From positions 1 through 60,707 of the forward strand of contig NZ_SRXY01000014.1 in assembly GCF_004804335.1 (NCBI RefSeq): DNA of 60,707 bases. The letters run 5' to 3'. The DNA comes from Pacificoceanicola onchidii (GTDB lineage: Bacteria; Pseudomonadota; Alphaproteobacteria; Rhodobacterales; Rhodobacteraceae). The notes beneath the pieces were generated by a model that was given only the letters and a program-made list of their open reading frames with translations, ran no database searches and was not told where the DNA came from. Positions 52,744 to 60,523 of this stretch are shown in pieces. The translations under genes and the position numbers were made by a program. How positions within the stretch are numbered: the stretch's first letter is position 1; every line of letters starts with the position of its first letter.

Positions 52744-54165
52744 TCAGGGGGAGGCTACGCGCACCCGCTCAAGGTACTCGGCCACGGTCAATTCAATGCC
52801 TTCGGTGGTGTCGACGATGTACGCGATGTCTTCGACGGGGAGGCAGGTGTTGGTTGTCAGAAAACCGGCATTTGCGAGTGCGTCAAAAACCGGTTGTTGC
52901 GAAGAACTGTTCAACAAGGTGAGGCCAACCCAGTATTCCAGCCCAGTGCCTTGCTCGATGGCGGCAACCACCGGAGCCATCCTATGGACCCGATCAGACT
53001 CAATGTATTTGGCATAATCCTCAGGAACGGCCCCAAGCATGGGTGTCGGGTAATCCTCGGATTCCTTGTTCAGGTAGATCGTTTCCTTACCATAGACCTG
53101 CCCGCGCCGACCCCAATGAAAGTACCTGATCCTTTCCGCAGTCTTGCGAACACTCAAAAACCGCCCCGCGCTATCTGCAATATCAACGTAGAGCCGGTTG
53201 ACTTTAAATCCTCGGACAATTGGAAAGGCATCCTGCACCCTATCCTTCTTATCCACACCAAGAAGACACAGCCCCTCCGCCCCGCGCGTATCGCGGCTGC
53301 GGGCCACCTGAAGCGCCTGAGGGCGGGTCGCCGCATCGCTCAGCACCTGTCTGAGCGTCGGGCTTTTCTCTACCAGCGCCGCCATGCTCACCGCATAGCC
53401 CACGGCGCGCCCGCCGATATTGGCACCGCCAATGTGATGCAGCCCGACAACGCTCCCATCGAGTCCAAAAACAAGCGAGCCGGATGAGCCTTGCCGCGTG
53501 GCGCAGCTGTGCACGATCTGCACGCCTTTTGTAGGCACCTCCGGGTCCGACTGGCACCCGCCGCGGGAGAGCTTCAGGGGCTGCGCTTCCGGGTGGCCGA
53601 TGATCACCAACGGCTCACCCGCCATGACCGCCCGGTACCCAAGGCTGGGCGCGGCATACCCTGCGAGAGGCCGTTTCAGCCGGTAGATGGCATAGTCCAT
53701 CTGTCCCGTTCCCCGCTCAACGGGCGTGAGATCCACCGCGTGTGCGGCGTCCTCGGGATCGCGGCGACCATCGCGAAATTCCGGGAAGAAACTCAGCTTG
53801 ACCGCGCGTTCGTCACCCTTGTGTTTGACGCAATGGGCATTGGTGAGGATCAGATCCTTCGCAATCGCGGTTGCGGTGCAGGTAAAGGCAACCGCCTCGC
53901 CCCCTTCCCGCTTTGCGGTCTCGCTATCGAGCCGCCCGGTCACCTGGGCCTGCCGGACGAACCAACCCGCCCGCAGCGCCACCGTGTCCTCGAACCGTCC
54001 GAAGCGCTGTTCTTCGCGCAACCGCGTCGAGGGCACCGCCTGCGGCGCGCCCTGCGCCAACACGCCGAAGCCCCCGGCTGGCAGACGGTAGCGGCCGTCT
54101 TCCTCGGCCGCCCCCTGAGAAGCCCCCAGAAGCCCGGCCAGAACACACAAAAAGCCTTTCATCAT
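52744..54165 (-). CDS. Secreted trypsin-like serine protease
   Basis: 473 residues; the start is the ATG at 54165 or its adjacent ATG at 54162, after a gaggggga site. The signal peptide is MMKGFLCVLAGLLGASQGAAE. Protease motifs: ILTNAHCV, MDYAIYRL and RQGSSGSLVF, triad complete. The C-terminal ~190 residues (after VGLHHIGGANIGG) have no recognised family but contain two cysteines. Its GC and codon use look a little lower in that part than in the protease domain. It is a sister of the next gene downstream. Confidence 0.88.
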   Translation of the reverse strand: MMKGFLCVLAGLLGASQGAAEEDGRYRLPAGGFGVLAQGAPQAVPSTRLREEQRFGRFEDTVALRAGWFVRQAQVTGRLDSETAKREGGEAVAFTCTATAIAKDLILTNAHCVKHKGDERAVKLSFFPEFRDGRRDPEDAAHAVDLTPVERGTGQMDYAIYRLKRPLAGYAAPSLGYRAVMAGEPLVIIGHPEAQPLKLSRGGCQSDPEVPTKGVQIVHSCATRQGSSGSLVFGLDGSVVGLHHIGGANIGGRAVGYAVSMAALVEKSPTLRQVLSDAATRPQALQVARSRDTRGAEGLCLLGVDKKDRVQDAFPIVRGFKVNRLYVDIADSAGRFLSVRKTAERIRYFHWGRRGQVYGKETIYLNKESEDYPTPMLGAVPEDYAKYIESDRVHRMAPVVAAIEQGTGLEYWVGLTLLNSSSQQPVFDALANAGFLTTNTCLPVEDIAYIVDTTEGIELTVAEYLERVRVASP

Positions 54166-54239
54166 GATGCTGTCCCCCTCACACACATTGTCCGCCACCG
54201 GTCCAGAGCCTAGACCGGTGGCCCTTATGCTGACAAGCG

Positions 54240-54995
54240 TCAGTTCGCCGCTTCAGCCCCTTCCATCAACCAGGCTTCAAAGCCCGCGTCGCCCTTCGGT
54301 GCACGCGACTCCGCCGCCGCCAGCTCCTCGGTGTTGCGCAGCAGGCGGTCCACCGCCTTGGTGCCGGTCTCCCCGGCGCGCAGCACATCGTCGATGGCCT
54401 GCAGATCAGAGGTCAGCAGCGCGTAGTTCTGCTGCGCCTCGATCAGCGCCATCTTCGACGGCAGGATCGACAGGGTCGCGCGGATTTCCGAGCGGCGGGC
54501 GATCAGGTTGCGGCGGGCGGTGCTCAGGTTGTCATGCAGCCCGTCCGCGTCCGCAATCACCGCATCCAACCGCTGCCCTTCGACAAAAAGCAGCTCCAGC
54601 TGATCGCGGAACGCGTCCCGCGTCGGATAGCTCGCCCCGGCGAAACGGATCGGCCCGTTGCCCACCGTCCGGTTGAGCAGACGCTTGCCCTCTTCGAGGT
54701 AGAGACGGTTCTGCCCGCGCAGCGCCTTGTTCCGCGCCAGCACCTCCGCCGCGCGCCCAAGCTCCAGATCCAGCCGCTCGGACGAGCGCTCCAGATCGCG
54801 GCTCAGATCCTTCAACTTCGCCTCCTTGCGCGTCAGGCACGCCTGCGGGCGCGTCTCGCAGTCGGGCTGGGTCAGACGCTCCAGCGCCTGCGGGATCTGA
54901 TCCATCACATTGGCCGTCGCCTCGGGCGCCACAACGCTCCCCGTGGCAGCAATAAGGGACAGACCAACAACACCGGATGCAATAGTTTTCAACAT
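54240..54995 (-). CDS. Secreted coiled-coil protein
   Basis: 251 residues from the ATG at 54995 with a near-ideal aggaggt ribosome site. A signal peptide (MLKTIASGVVGLSLIAATGSVVAP) precedes two cysteines (DCETRPQAC) and a long helical, heptad-rich body (KLKDLSRDLERSSERLDLELGRAAEVLARNK and onward). No enzyme motif. It is probably a periplasmic scaffold or spacer between the protease genes on either side. The strong ribosome site suggests it is made in larger amounts than its neighbours. Confidence 0.8.
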   Translation of the reverse strand: MLKTIASGVVGLSLIAATGSVVAPEATANVMDQIPQALERLTQPDCETRPQACLTRKEAKLKDLSRDLERSSERLDLELGRAAEVLARNKALRGQNRLYLEEGKRLLNRTVGNGPIRFAGASYPTRDAFRDQLELLFVEGQRLDAVIADADGLHDNLSTARRNLIARRSEIRATLSILPSKMALIEAQQNYALLTSDLQAIDDVLRAGETGTKAVDRLLRNTEELAAAESRAPKGDAGFEAWLMEGAEAAN

Positions 54996-55084
54996 GGGAT
55001 TTACCTCCTGATATAACCGCCGGGGGGTTTGATCCGGCGTCTGCCAAATCATCAGGGGGAGGGGTCACCCGGAAAGTTTTCCGG

Positions 55085-56542
55085 CTAGTCGCAGTCGCAC
55101 ATTTTGGCCAGCGAAGCCCGCGTTCCCGGACCCCATTGACCATCCTCGGTCAAGCGCCGTGACGGCGCGCCTGCGTTATAGAGTTTCTGCAATCCCAAAA
55201 CAGTGTCCCGCGTCAAATGACGGCCGTTCTCAAGCACCATGGGAGCGCCCAAATCCAGGCTGCGAAAAAACATCTCCTCCGCACCTTCTGCCCGTCGGCT
55301 AAACCGCGTGTTGCCAACCGCATATGCCCAGTTCTTTGTCTCCAAATGAACCCCAACCGTCGCACAGGCGTTTCCGTCCCCAACCTTGCACAGACGCTCG
55401 GCTTCCCTGATTGCCTTCAAGGTATTGGAAGAAAAGAACTTTAGATCTTTCAACAGAGCCCGATTGCTCCTGACCAATCCAAAGCCGGGTTCATCCATCC
55501 AGTCCGATCGCCTCAGAACCGCGTTCGCCCCGGCTTTGAAACCGCTAGTAAGAGGCGGCGCAGGGGCGCGCGCACTGGGTTTCGGATCACTCGGCAGCGG
55601 GGGTGCCGAACCAAATGCCCCAGAAGACGCAGGATCAACGTGGAATGCTCCACTTTGTGGATCAACCGGAAAATCATCCGCATAAAGCGCGCCGGACCCC
55701 TGTCCCTGCAACCGGATCACAGGGGCGGCATTCGGGTCTTCTGTCTTCCTGCCCTGCCCCACAAACGCCGCCCAATCCAGCGCCGTCAGCCGCAAGGCCC
55801 GGTTCCCTTCGGACGTCCATTCCTTGTGCAGCCCGACAATCTGCTTCGGATCATCCGCCGAGAACAACAGCGCGCCGGAACTGCCCTGCTCCGTATCACA
55901 GCTGTGCAAAAGCTCTTGCGCCCCCGCGCCAAACCCGGCGGTCGCCACACAGCCCGCCTGCGTCACGTGCAAAGGCTGCGCCAGGGGATGCCCCACCACC
56001 AGCAAGGGCTCGTCCCGGCGTGGCGCGCGCACCTGCCAGCCGGGATCAACCCAGCCCGGCACCGCGCGGTCCAGCGTGAGCACTGCGTAATCCATCCGGT
56101 CATGGCGCAGCACCGCGCCTTTGACCGCAAACCGCCGCGCGCTGTCCTTGTCGAGTACCGACAGATAGCCCAGTTGAAACTGCGCCGAAATCGCCCGCGC
56201 AGGCCCCCGCTCGGGGTAGCAATGGGCATTGGTCAACAGCCGGTCCGCCGCGATCAGCGTGGCCGTGCATTTCAGCGCCTTGCCAGCGGCGGTCTTCACA
56301 TCGAGATAGCCGACATATCGGATCAACGGCCCCAGACGGCTGGAGGCGCGATAGCGCCGCATCGGCTCGAAATTCGCCTCGCTGCGAAAGCCGTTGCGCG
56401 CCGCGTATCCCGTGGCCTGCGGCAATCCGAGACCAAGCTGGCCGTAAGTCTCTCCGGGGGTTTCCATGGGCTGCGCCGAAACAGGGAGCGCCCAGCCAAA
56501 GGCAAGGCTGAGCGCGGCTGTCTTGATGATGTTCAGGACCAT
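55085..56542 (-). CDS. Secreted trypsin-like protease with peptidoglycan-binding-like end
   Basis: 485 residues, ggggagg ribosome site, signal peptide MVLNIIKTAALSLAFGWALPVSA. Protease motifs: LLTNAHCYP, MDYAVLTLD and EQGSSGALLF. A low-complexity Pro/Ser/Gly linker follows at about 300-340. The last ~30 residues (LQKLYNAGAPSRR...DGQWGPGTRASLAKM) resemble a shortened PG_binding_1 motif, as in the 937-residue protease. It is the first gene after the 163-bp repeat and probably starts this transcript. Confidence 0.88.
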   Translation of the reverse strand: MVLNIIKTAALSLAFGWALPVSAQPMETPGETYGQLGLGLPQATGYAARNGFRSEANFEPMRRYRASSRLGPLIRYVGYLDVKTAAGKALKCTATLIAADRLLTNAHCYPERGPARAISAQFQLGYLSVLDKDSARRFAVKGAVLRHDRMDYAVLTLDRAVPGWVDPGWQVRAPRRDEPLLVVGHPLAQPLHVTQAGCVATAGFGAGAQELLHSCDTEQGSSGALLFSADDPKQIVGLHKEWTSEGNRALRLTALDWAAFVGQGRKTEDPNAAPVIRLQGQGSGALYADDFPVDPQSGAFHVDPASSGAFGSAPPLPSDPKPSARAPAPPLTSGFKAGANAVLRRSDWMDEPGFGLVRSNRALLKDLKFFSSNTLKAIREAERLCKVGDGNACATVGVHLETKNWAYAVGNTRFSRRAEGAEEMFFRSLDLGAPMVLENGRHLTRDTVLGLQKLYNAGAPSRRLTEDGQWGPGTRASLAKMCDCD

Positions 56543-56601
56543 GTCACGGCCTCCCCTGCCCTCTTTGCCCGAAATTGGGCTAACTCTCTCGACCTTATGG
56601 A

Positions 56602-56764
56602 CGCAACAGAGGTTCGCACCCGACCTCGAGGGCGGTCAAGAAAGACTCATTGACCTCTCCCAAAAGAACCCTGGTTTCGCCCATGCGCCGCTTCCGCCAC
56701 TTCGCACCCGCCCTGAGGGGCGCGGTCGGGTGCGAACCGGATCGCAAGCGATCCGGGGCAAAAA
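56602..56764. repeat. 163-bp palindromic intergenic element, copy 1
   Basis: Outer perfect 15-bp inverted repeat GGTTCGCACCCGACC (56611-56625) and its complement (56724-56738). A further hairpin CCGGATCGC-AA-GCGATCCGG follows. A second copy of the same layout and length lies at 59804-59967 with conserved ends and an unrelated middle. Both copies are just upstream of a minus-strand gene. The surrounding gap (56543-56791) holds no gene. Confidence 0.75.
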
Positions 56765-56791
56765 GGGACAGGGCACCGCCCCCTTCCCCAC

Positions 56792-57790
56792 TCACCGCAA
56801 CAACCAATACGCCTCAAACAGCCGCTCCGCGCTGGCCAGATAGGCATAAGGGATCAGCGCATGGCCCTGATACCCAAACGGATTGTCCCGCGCCCAATCC
56901 CCCCAGCTGTTGCGCACCACGAAATAGCCGATGCCAAAGGGGTTCGCCGGATCTTCCGCGTCGCGATAGCCGACAACCACCATGGCATGACCATCCACCA
57001 TCGCCTCGCCCGGCAGGTTGAGCCGCAGCATCCCGGTCTGTTCCGTGCTGTAGCTGTCATAGCCTTCAAACAGCCCGACCGAAATCGGCACCGGATCACC
57101 GCCGCGTTGCGGATCCAAAGCGCCCGAGACAATCGCCCGGATCAGATCCACCACATAGCCAAAGTCCTCGCCCGGCGTCAGCAGATCAACAAAACCGTCG
57201 ATCTTCCACGGCTCCGCCAGATGCGCCCTTGGGGCCAGAGCCCGCGCCTTGAGCCAATCTGCATAGCGGTAATCCGGGGCGCGCAGATGCCCGGTGCGAT
57301 AGAAATGCGACAGCGCGTAATACTGCCGCGTTCCGTCCTCATGCGGCTCGCCATCCGCCTCTTTCGCCGCGCGATGGGCGGCCCAGGGCGACATCGGCTT
57401 GCCGGTGCGAAACTGCAACGAGTCGCTGGTGGCAAAGCCCACGCAGACGCCGTGTTGCCCCTGATCCCCCACTTCGGGGAAAGCCCCCACCAGCGAGGAG
57501 GAGGTTTTCAGCCTGCCCAGCCCTTTCAGATGCGCCAGCAGCTTCGCGTGCCGGCCAGCGCTGCCCGCACGGGCGCGCATCAGCGGGCTACCGGGATTGA
57601 CCCGCCCGCGCGCGCCCATGGCACGGCCCTGCCCCGCGCGGCGGGTCTCCATCTTTGGCATCAGGCCCGGATCAACGCGCGCATCACGCCAGTCCTGCGG
57701 CACCTCCGCCAGCTGCACGTCGGTGACAATGCCCTGCGCCCGCAGCTCTTGCTGCACGTCCTGCGGCAGCCCGTTCAGAAATTCTGTCAT
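56792..57790 (-). CDS. Papain-like (C1A) cysteine protease without signal peptide
   Basis: 332 residues from the ATG at 57790, overlapping the upstream stop (ATGA). The C1A residues are present: Cys in DQGQHGVCVGFA, His in DGHAMVVVGYRD and Asn in VVRNSWGDW. An N-terminal ~110-residue region precedes the catalytic core; it contains a helical start (MTEFLNGLPQDVQQEL) and a basic stretch, but no signal peptide and no typical inhibitory propeptide motif. It therefore looks cytoplasmic, unlike the trypsin-like enzymes of the locus. Confidence 0.85.
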   Translation of the reverse strand: MTEFLNGLPQDVQQELRAQGIVTDVQLAEVPQDWRDARVDPGLMPKMETRRAGQGRAMGARGRVNPGSPLMRARAGSAGRHAKLLAHLKGLGRLKTSSSLVGAFPEVGDQGQHGVCVGFATSDSLQFRTGKPMSPWAAHRAAKEADGEPHEDGTRQYYALSHFYRTGHLRAPDYRYADWLKARALAPRAHLAEPWKIDGFVDLLTPGEDFGYVVDLIRAIVSGALDPQRGGDPVPISVGLFEGYDSYSTEQTGMLRLNLPGEAMVDGHAMVVVGYRDAEDPANPFGIGYFVVRNSWGDWARDNPFGYQGHALIPYAYLASAERLFEAYWLLR

Positions 57791-58059
57791 TGCGTCTCTC
57801 CTGTCTTCGGCAGCCGCACGCCGCCCACCGGATGATGTCCTTTTGCGCGCGCCGGGCCGGTCATCCCGTCCAGCTTTGCCGCAATCTCTGTGACCCGCGT
57901 CGCCACCTCCCCGGCAATCGCCGTGTTGAAGCCCGGCGGCAGGTCTTTCAGCGCCTCGATGAAATCCCGCGCCTGCTCCGGCCCGTTCACCGCATAGGCC
58001 CGACACAGCGCCGCAAATGCCGGTTCCTCGCGCAAAAGCGCGGCCCAACCCTCAGCCAT
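57787..58059 (-). CDS. Small helical partner protein
   Basis: 90 residues from the ATG at 58059 (MAEGWAALLREEPAF). It is mostly helical with a Gly/Pro/Lys-rich tail (GPARAKGHHPVGGVRLPKTG). It overlaps both neighbours (8 bases with the membrane protein, ATGA with the cysteine protease). It resembles a short bacteriocin- or EAD-like helical adaptor in size, but I cannot assign a family. It could be an inhibitor or adaptor of the cysteine protease. Confidence 0.65.
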   Translation of the reverse strand: MAEGWAALLREEPAFAALCRAYAVNGPEQARDFIEALKDLPPGFNTAIAGEVATRVTEIAAKLDGMTGPARAKGHHPVGGVRLPKTGETQ

Positions 58060-58552
58060 GGTCCCGCTCCTTGTCTTCAATGAAGTCATGAATGCTCAGC
58101 ATCCCGTCCGGCCCCTGCCCCCGCAGCGCAAAGCGCCGCTGCAGGTCCGGCCAGATCACAAACGGGGCCATGGCGATGGTCGAGACCACCATCATCTCGA
58201 AGATGCTCAGCCCCAGATGCGCGCTCAGGGCGAACAGCAGCGGCAACAGCACCGCCACCGGCGCCCAGACAAAGGCAATCGCCGCCGTGGCGATGGCCGC
58301 CAGAAAACCACCCGCGCCCAGCACCCAGAAAGAAAGCACCAGCACAAAGCCCGCCGCACCCTTGCTGCGCGGCATCGTGGGCAGGCGATCAAACGCCCGC
58401 CCCAGACCCCAAAGCGCCATCACAAGAGCCGCCTGCTGCAGCCAAAGCCCATCGCTCCGGCCCACACCGCCCAGCGTCAGGGCAACCGCAACGGCCACCG
58501 CCGCAAAGAGCCCCGCCCCCTGACGCAGCCATGGAATATCAAACATCGTCAT
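58052..58552 (-). CDS. Unknown integral membrane protein
   Basis: 166 residues from the ATG at 58552 (MTMFDIPWLRQGAG). It has four to five hydrophobic helices (about 15-35, 40-55, 70-90, 92-115 and 118-138) and an acidic cytoplasmic tail (GMLSIHDFIEDKERDHG). No family recognised. It is first in a three-gene overlapping set with the small helical protein and the papain-like protease, so it may place that protease at the membrane. Confidence 0.7.
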   Translation of the reverse strand: MTMFDIPWLRQGAGLFAAVAVAVALTLGGVGRSDGLWLQQAALVMALWGLGRAFDRLPTMPRSKGAAGFVLVLSFWVLGAGGFLAAIATAAIAFVWAPVAVLLPLLFALSAHLGLSIFEMMVVSTIAMAPFVIWPDLQRRFALRGQGPDGMLSIHDFIEDKERDHG

Positions 58553-58615
58553 ACCATCCGTCTCCTGTCTCATGTCCTACGCCGGACAGATCAGGGGGAT
58601 GGTCAGTGCGGGAAC

Positions 58616-59788
58616 CTAAATCCCGTCAAACGCGCCCGGCTCCATATCCTCCCAAAAGGCAAAAATCGCCTCCGCGTTCAGCGCCGACATCCAGCCGTGT
58701 CGTTCAAAATCCGTCCGCAGCGCCGCCTCCGCCAGTTGCCCGAGGAAAAGCCGCCGATCCGCGTCCCTCTGCGTCGGAGAGCGTCCCGCCACCAGCTCCT
58801 GCACCCGCCGCAGCCGCGCCGCCCGCCCGCTCAGCACCGGCGCCGCCTCCGGACCAAACCCATCGCGCAGCGCCGCGCTCAGGTACCGCGCCGGGCTCTT
58901 CACCCCGTCCTGCGCATCGACAAAGGCCACCTTCTCGGCCACCACATCCTCGCCATGCTGCGCAATCCATTGCCGCGCCAGCCGGTCACTCACGCCCAAT
59001 TCGATCAGCCGCGCATAAACCGCCCCGCCGCGCACACCGGTCCCATCGTCGATATTCATCATCGCAAGCTGCGGGTTCCGCGTGATCCGAAACCGAATAT
59101 CCGTCACGGACCGCCCCATCTTCCGCGTCTCGGGCGTCACGATGATATCGGACACCTTGTTCACCTCTGCCACCGCGGGCTTGATGACCTTGGCATTGAG
59201 CTGCTTGAAACTCTTGTAATACTCCGAGCCGTCCACCCCCATCAGCCGCCGGAACACATCCAGTTCCCACCAACCCGTGCTGCCCGTATTCACAAAGCGA
59301 AAGCAATTCTCGTACAAAGCCAGCGCATGCCCCCCGGTAAACTGCCGCTGAATATTGAGGTTGATCAGCGCAAAAACCTTGGGATCGTGCAGCTTCTCCG
59401 CCAGCGCCGGGCTATACGCATACTCGCACACCCCATCCTTCAGCTTGGCATAAGACAAAAGCGCCGAAACACCCCACTCCTGCCGCCCCTTTTCATCAAG
59501 CATGTCCCATTCGGCCACCGTTTCCGCGAGGCCCCGCAGCGCCAGTTTCAGCGTCTCGGTGTCGTTGGAATTATAGCCGATCATCAGGCAGAGCGTCCGC
59601 GCATCAATCCGGTGCGCCGCGCGGGTGATCAGCGTGTCATAGGCGTTGAGCAAAAGCACATTGCTCAGCTTGCGCTGGAGAAGCGACAGCTTGCCCGAAA
59701 CATGGATCGCCGCCACGTTCTTCTTCACGCTCTCGCGCCGCAGCGCCCCGGTCAGCGTGTCCTTGGGAATATCCTTGGCCACGCTCAC
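58616..59788 (-). CDS. rep: Rep_3-family plasmid replication initiator
   Basis: 390 residues. Two winged-helix domains of the Rep_3 superfamily: LSLLQRKLSNVLLLNAYDTL in the first, and FRFVNTGSTGWWELDVFRRLMG...KVIKPAVAEVNKVSDIIV with GRSVTDIRFRI in the second. It binds the iterons at 60092-60308 and opens the origin. I prefer the GTG at 59788 (gaggcgg site). The longer frame begins at a TTG at 59842 and its first ~18 residues would be read from the 163-bp repeat. It is divergent from parA across the origin. Confidence 0.9.
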   Translation of the reverse strand: MSVAKDIPKDTLTGALRRESVKKNVAAIHVSGKLSLLQRKLSNVLLLNAYDTLITRAAHRIDARTLCLMIGYNSNDTETLKLALRGLAETVAEWDMLDEKGRQEWGVSALLSYAKLKDGVCEYAYSPALAEKLHDPKVFALINLNIQRQFTGGHALALYENCFRFVNTGSTGWWELDVFRRLMGVDGSEYYKSFKQLNAKVIKPAVAEVNKVSDIIVTPETRKMGRSVTDIRFRITRNPQLAMMNIDDGTGVRGGAVYARLIELGVSDRLARQWIAQHGEDVVAEKVAFVDAQDGVKSPARYLSAALRDGFGPEAAPVLSGRAARLRRVQELVAGRSPTQRDADRRLFLGQLAEAALRTDFERHGWMSALNAEAIFAFWEDMEPGAFDGI

Positions 59789-59803
59789 GTCTGGCCGCCT
59801 CGT

Positions 59804-59967
59804 CGCAACAAAGGTTCGCACCCGGCCTCGAGGGCGGGCCAAACCTTTTGTACTGTCATCACTTCAAAGCATCTACGCCGAGCGTATTCGACACGTTCCG
59901 CCACTTCGCACCCGCCCTGGGGGGCGAGGTCGGATGCGAACCGGATCACTGCGCGATCCGGGGGCAA
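59804..59967. repeat. 163-bp palindromic intergenic element, copy 2
   Basis: Same layout as the copy at 56602-56764: CGCAACA-AGGTTCGCACCCGGCC on the left, GGTCGGATGCGAACC on the right, then CCGGATC-N7-GATCCGG. The middle ~60 bases are unrelated to copy 1. It overlaps the possible extended start of rep. Confidence 0.75.
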
Positions 59968-60091
59968 ATAATTTACGGTTGCAAACTGCTCTATCGCCAT
60001 ATCAGGCACCTCTTGATGGGCACCGGCATTATCGATCAAAAGGCACCCATCATCAACCGCCGCCTTGGTGCCTGTCAAACCGCCCCTCAGG

Positions 60092-60137
60092 TCCCGTAAA
60101 CAGGTCCCTTTTGCCTCTTAGGGACCCATCTACAGGA
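60092..60137. promoter_or_regulatory. Inverted iteron pair, possible rep operator
   Basis: TCCCGTAAACAGGTCCC (60092-60108) matches the iteron consensus. GGGACCCATCTACAGGA (60121-60137) is an inverted, weaker copy (12 of 17 on the other strand). Rep_3 initiators typically repress their own gene through inverted iteron half-sites while direct iterons serve replication; position upstream of rep fits this. Confidence 0.5.
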
Positions 60138-60203
60138 TCGCCTCTGGCACCTCACCCCACAATTGCGGGGCTTTCCTCTGCCAGACTCCGTCCTAGACTC
60201 CTT

Positions 60204-60308
60204 TCCCGAGTCTCAGTCCCTCAATCCCTGAGAATCAGCACCCTTTGCCCCGTGTGCGGGTCCCCTTGTTCCCGTATCTTGGTCCCTTTCATCCCGTGTT
60301 CTGGTCCC
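60204..60308. repeat. Direct iteron array (22-bp period)
   Basis: Units of the form TCCCGTRTTCTGGTCCC lie at 60204-60220, 60248-60264, 60270-60286 and 60292-60308, spaced 44, 22 and 22 bases; the gap at ~60226 holds a degenerate unit. Two helical turns of spacing place Rep molecules on one face of the DNA. Confidence 0.75.
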
Positions 60309-60313
60309 GGAAC

Positions 60314-60420
60314 CACATTAAAACCATGAATTAAATACGTTTTCTCAGGGCAAAGATTCTAAAGACTCTTAAAGATTCTCAAGCTTTGAGGTGTTCTTTC
60401 TGATCAATTTCTTAAGGCAA
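60314..60420. other. AT-rich origin-unwinding tract
   Basis: Strikingly A/T-rich compared with the GC-rich plasmid. It contains three consecutive near-repeats AAAGATTCT, AAAGACTCTT, AAAGATTCTC (60352-60380) directly beside the iterons. This is the expected place for strand opening. I find no convincing DnaA box. Confidence 0.55.
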
Positions 60421-60425
60421 AGACC

Positions 60426-60442
60426 GGTTTCGCCGCGAAACC
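60426..60442. promoter_or_regulatory. parS: Candidate parS site, upstream copy
   Basis: GGTTTCGCCGCGAAACC, the exact reverse complement of the copy after parB (2464-2480). It lies about 80 bases before the parA start and could also take part in promoter control. Confidence 0.6.
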
Positions 60443-60523
60443 ATCAAAACGATTCACATCATGCCCCCCATGTGCGATAGTTTCCCGCATATAGTGCAAA
60501 CAAACGCACATCATGAGGATAAC

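Larger units (their letters stand above)
59789..60523. other. oriV: Replication origin and control region
   Basis: About 735 bases without a gene. In order: repeat copy 2 (59804-59967), an inverted iteron pair (60092-60137), a CCCCACAATTGCGGGG palindrome (60155-60170), a direct iteron array (60204-60308), an AT-rich tract with three ~10-bp AAAGAYTCT repeats (60352-60380), the upstream parS candidate (60426-60442) and the parA promoter with CACATCATG repeats. Iterons plus an AT-rich unwinding region next to a Rep_3 gene define a theta-type origin. Confidence 0.8.

Noticed and set aside
58058-59971. 637-residue open frame opposite rep
   Set aside because: Arg/Pro/His-rich antisense frame covering rep and the membrane-protein gene; no motif or ribosome site.
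59785-60078. Minus-strand 97-residue frame in the origin
   Set aside because: It is made of repeat copy 2 (phrases such as LAPQGGCEVAE and LEAGCEPLLRR also arise from copy 1) and overlaps the origin elements.
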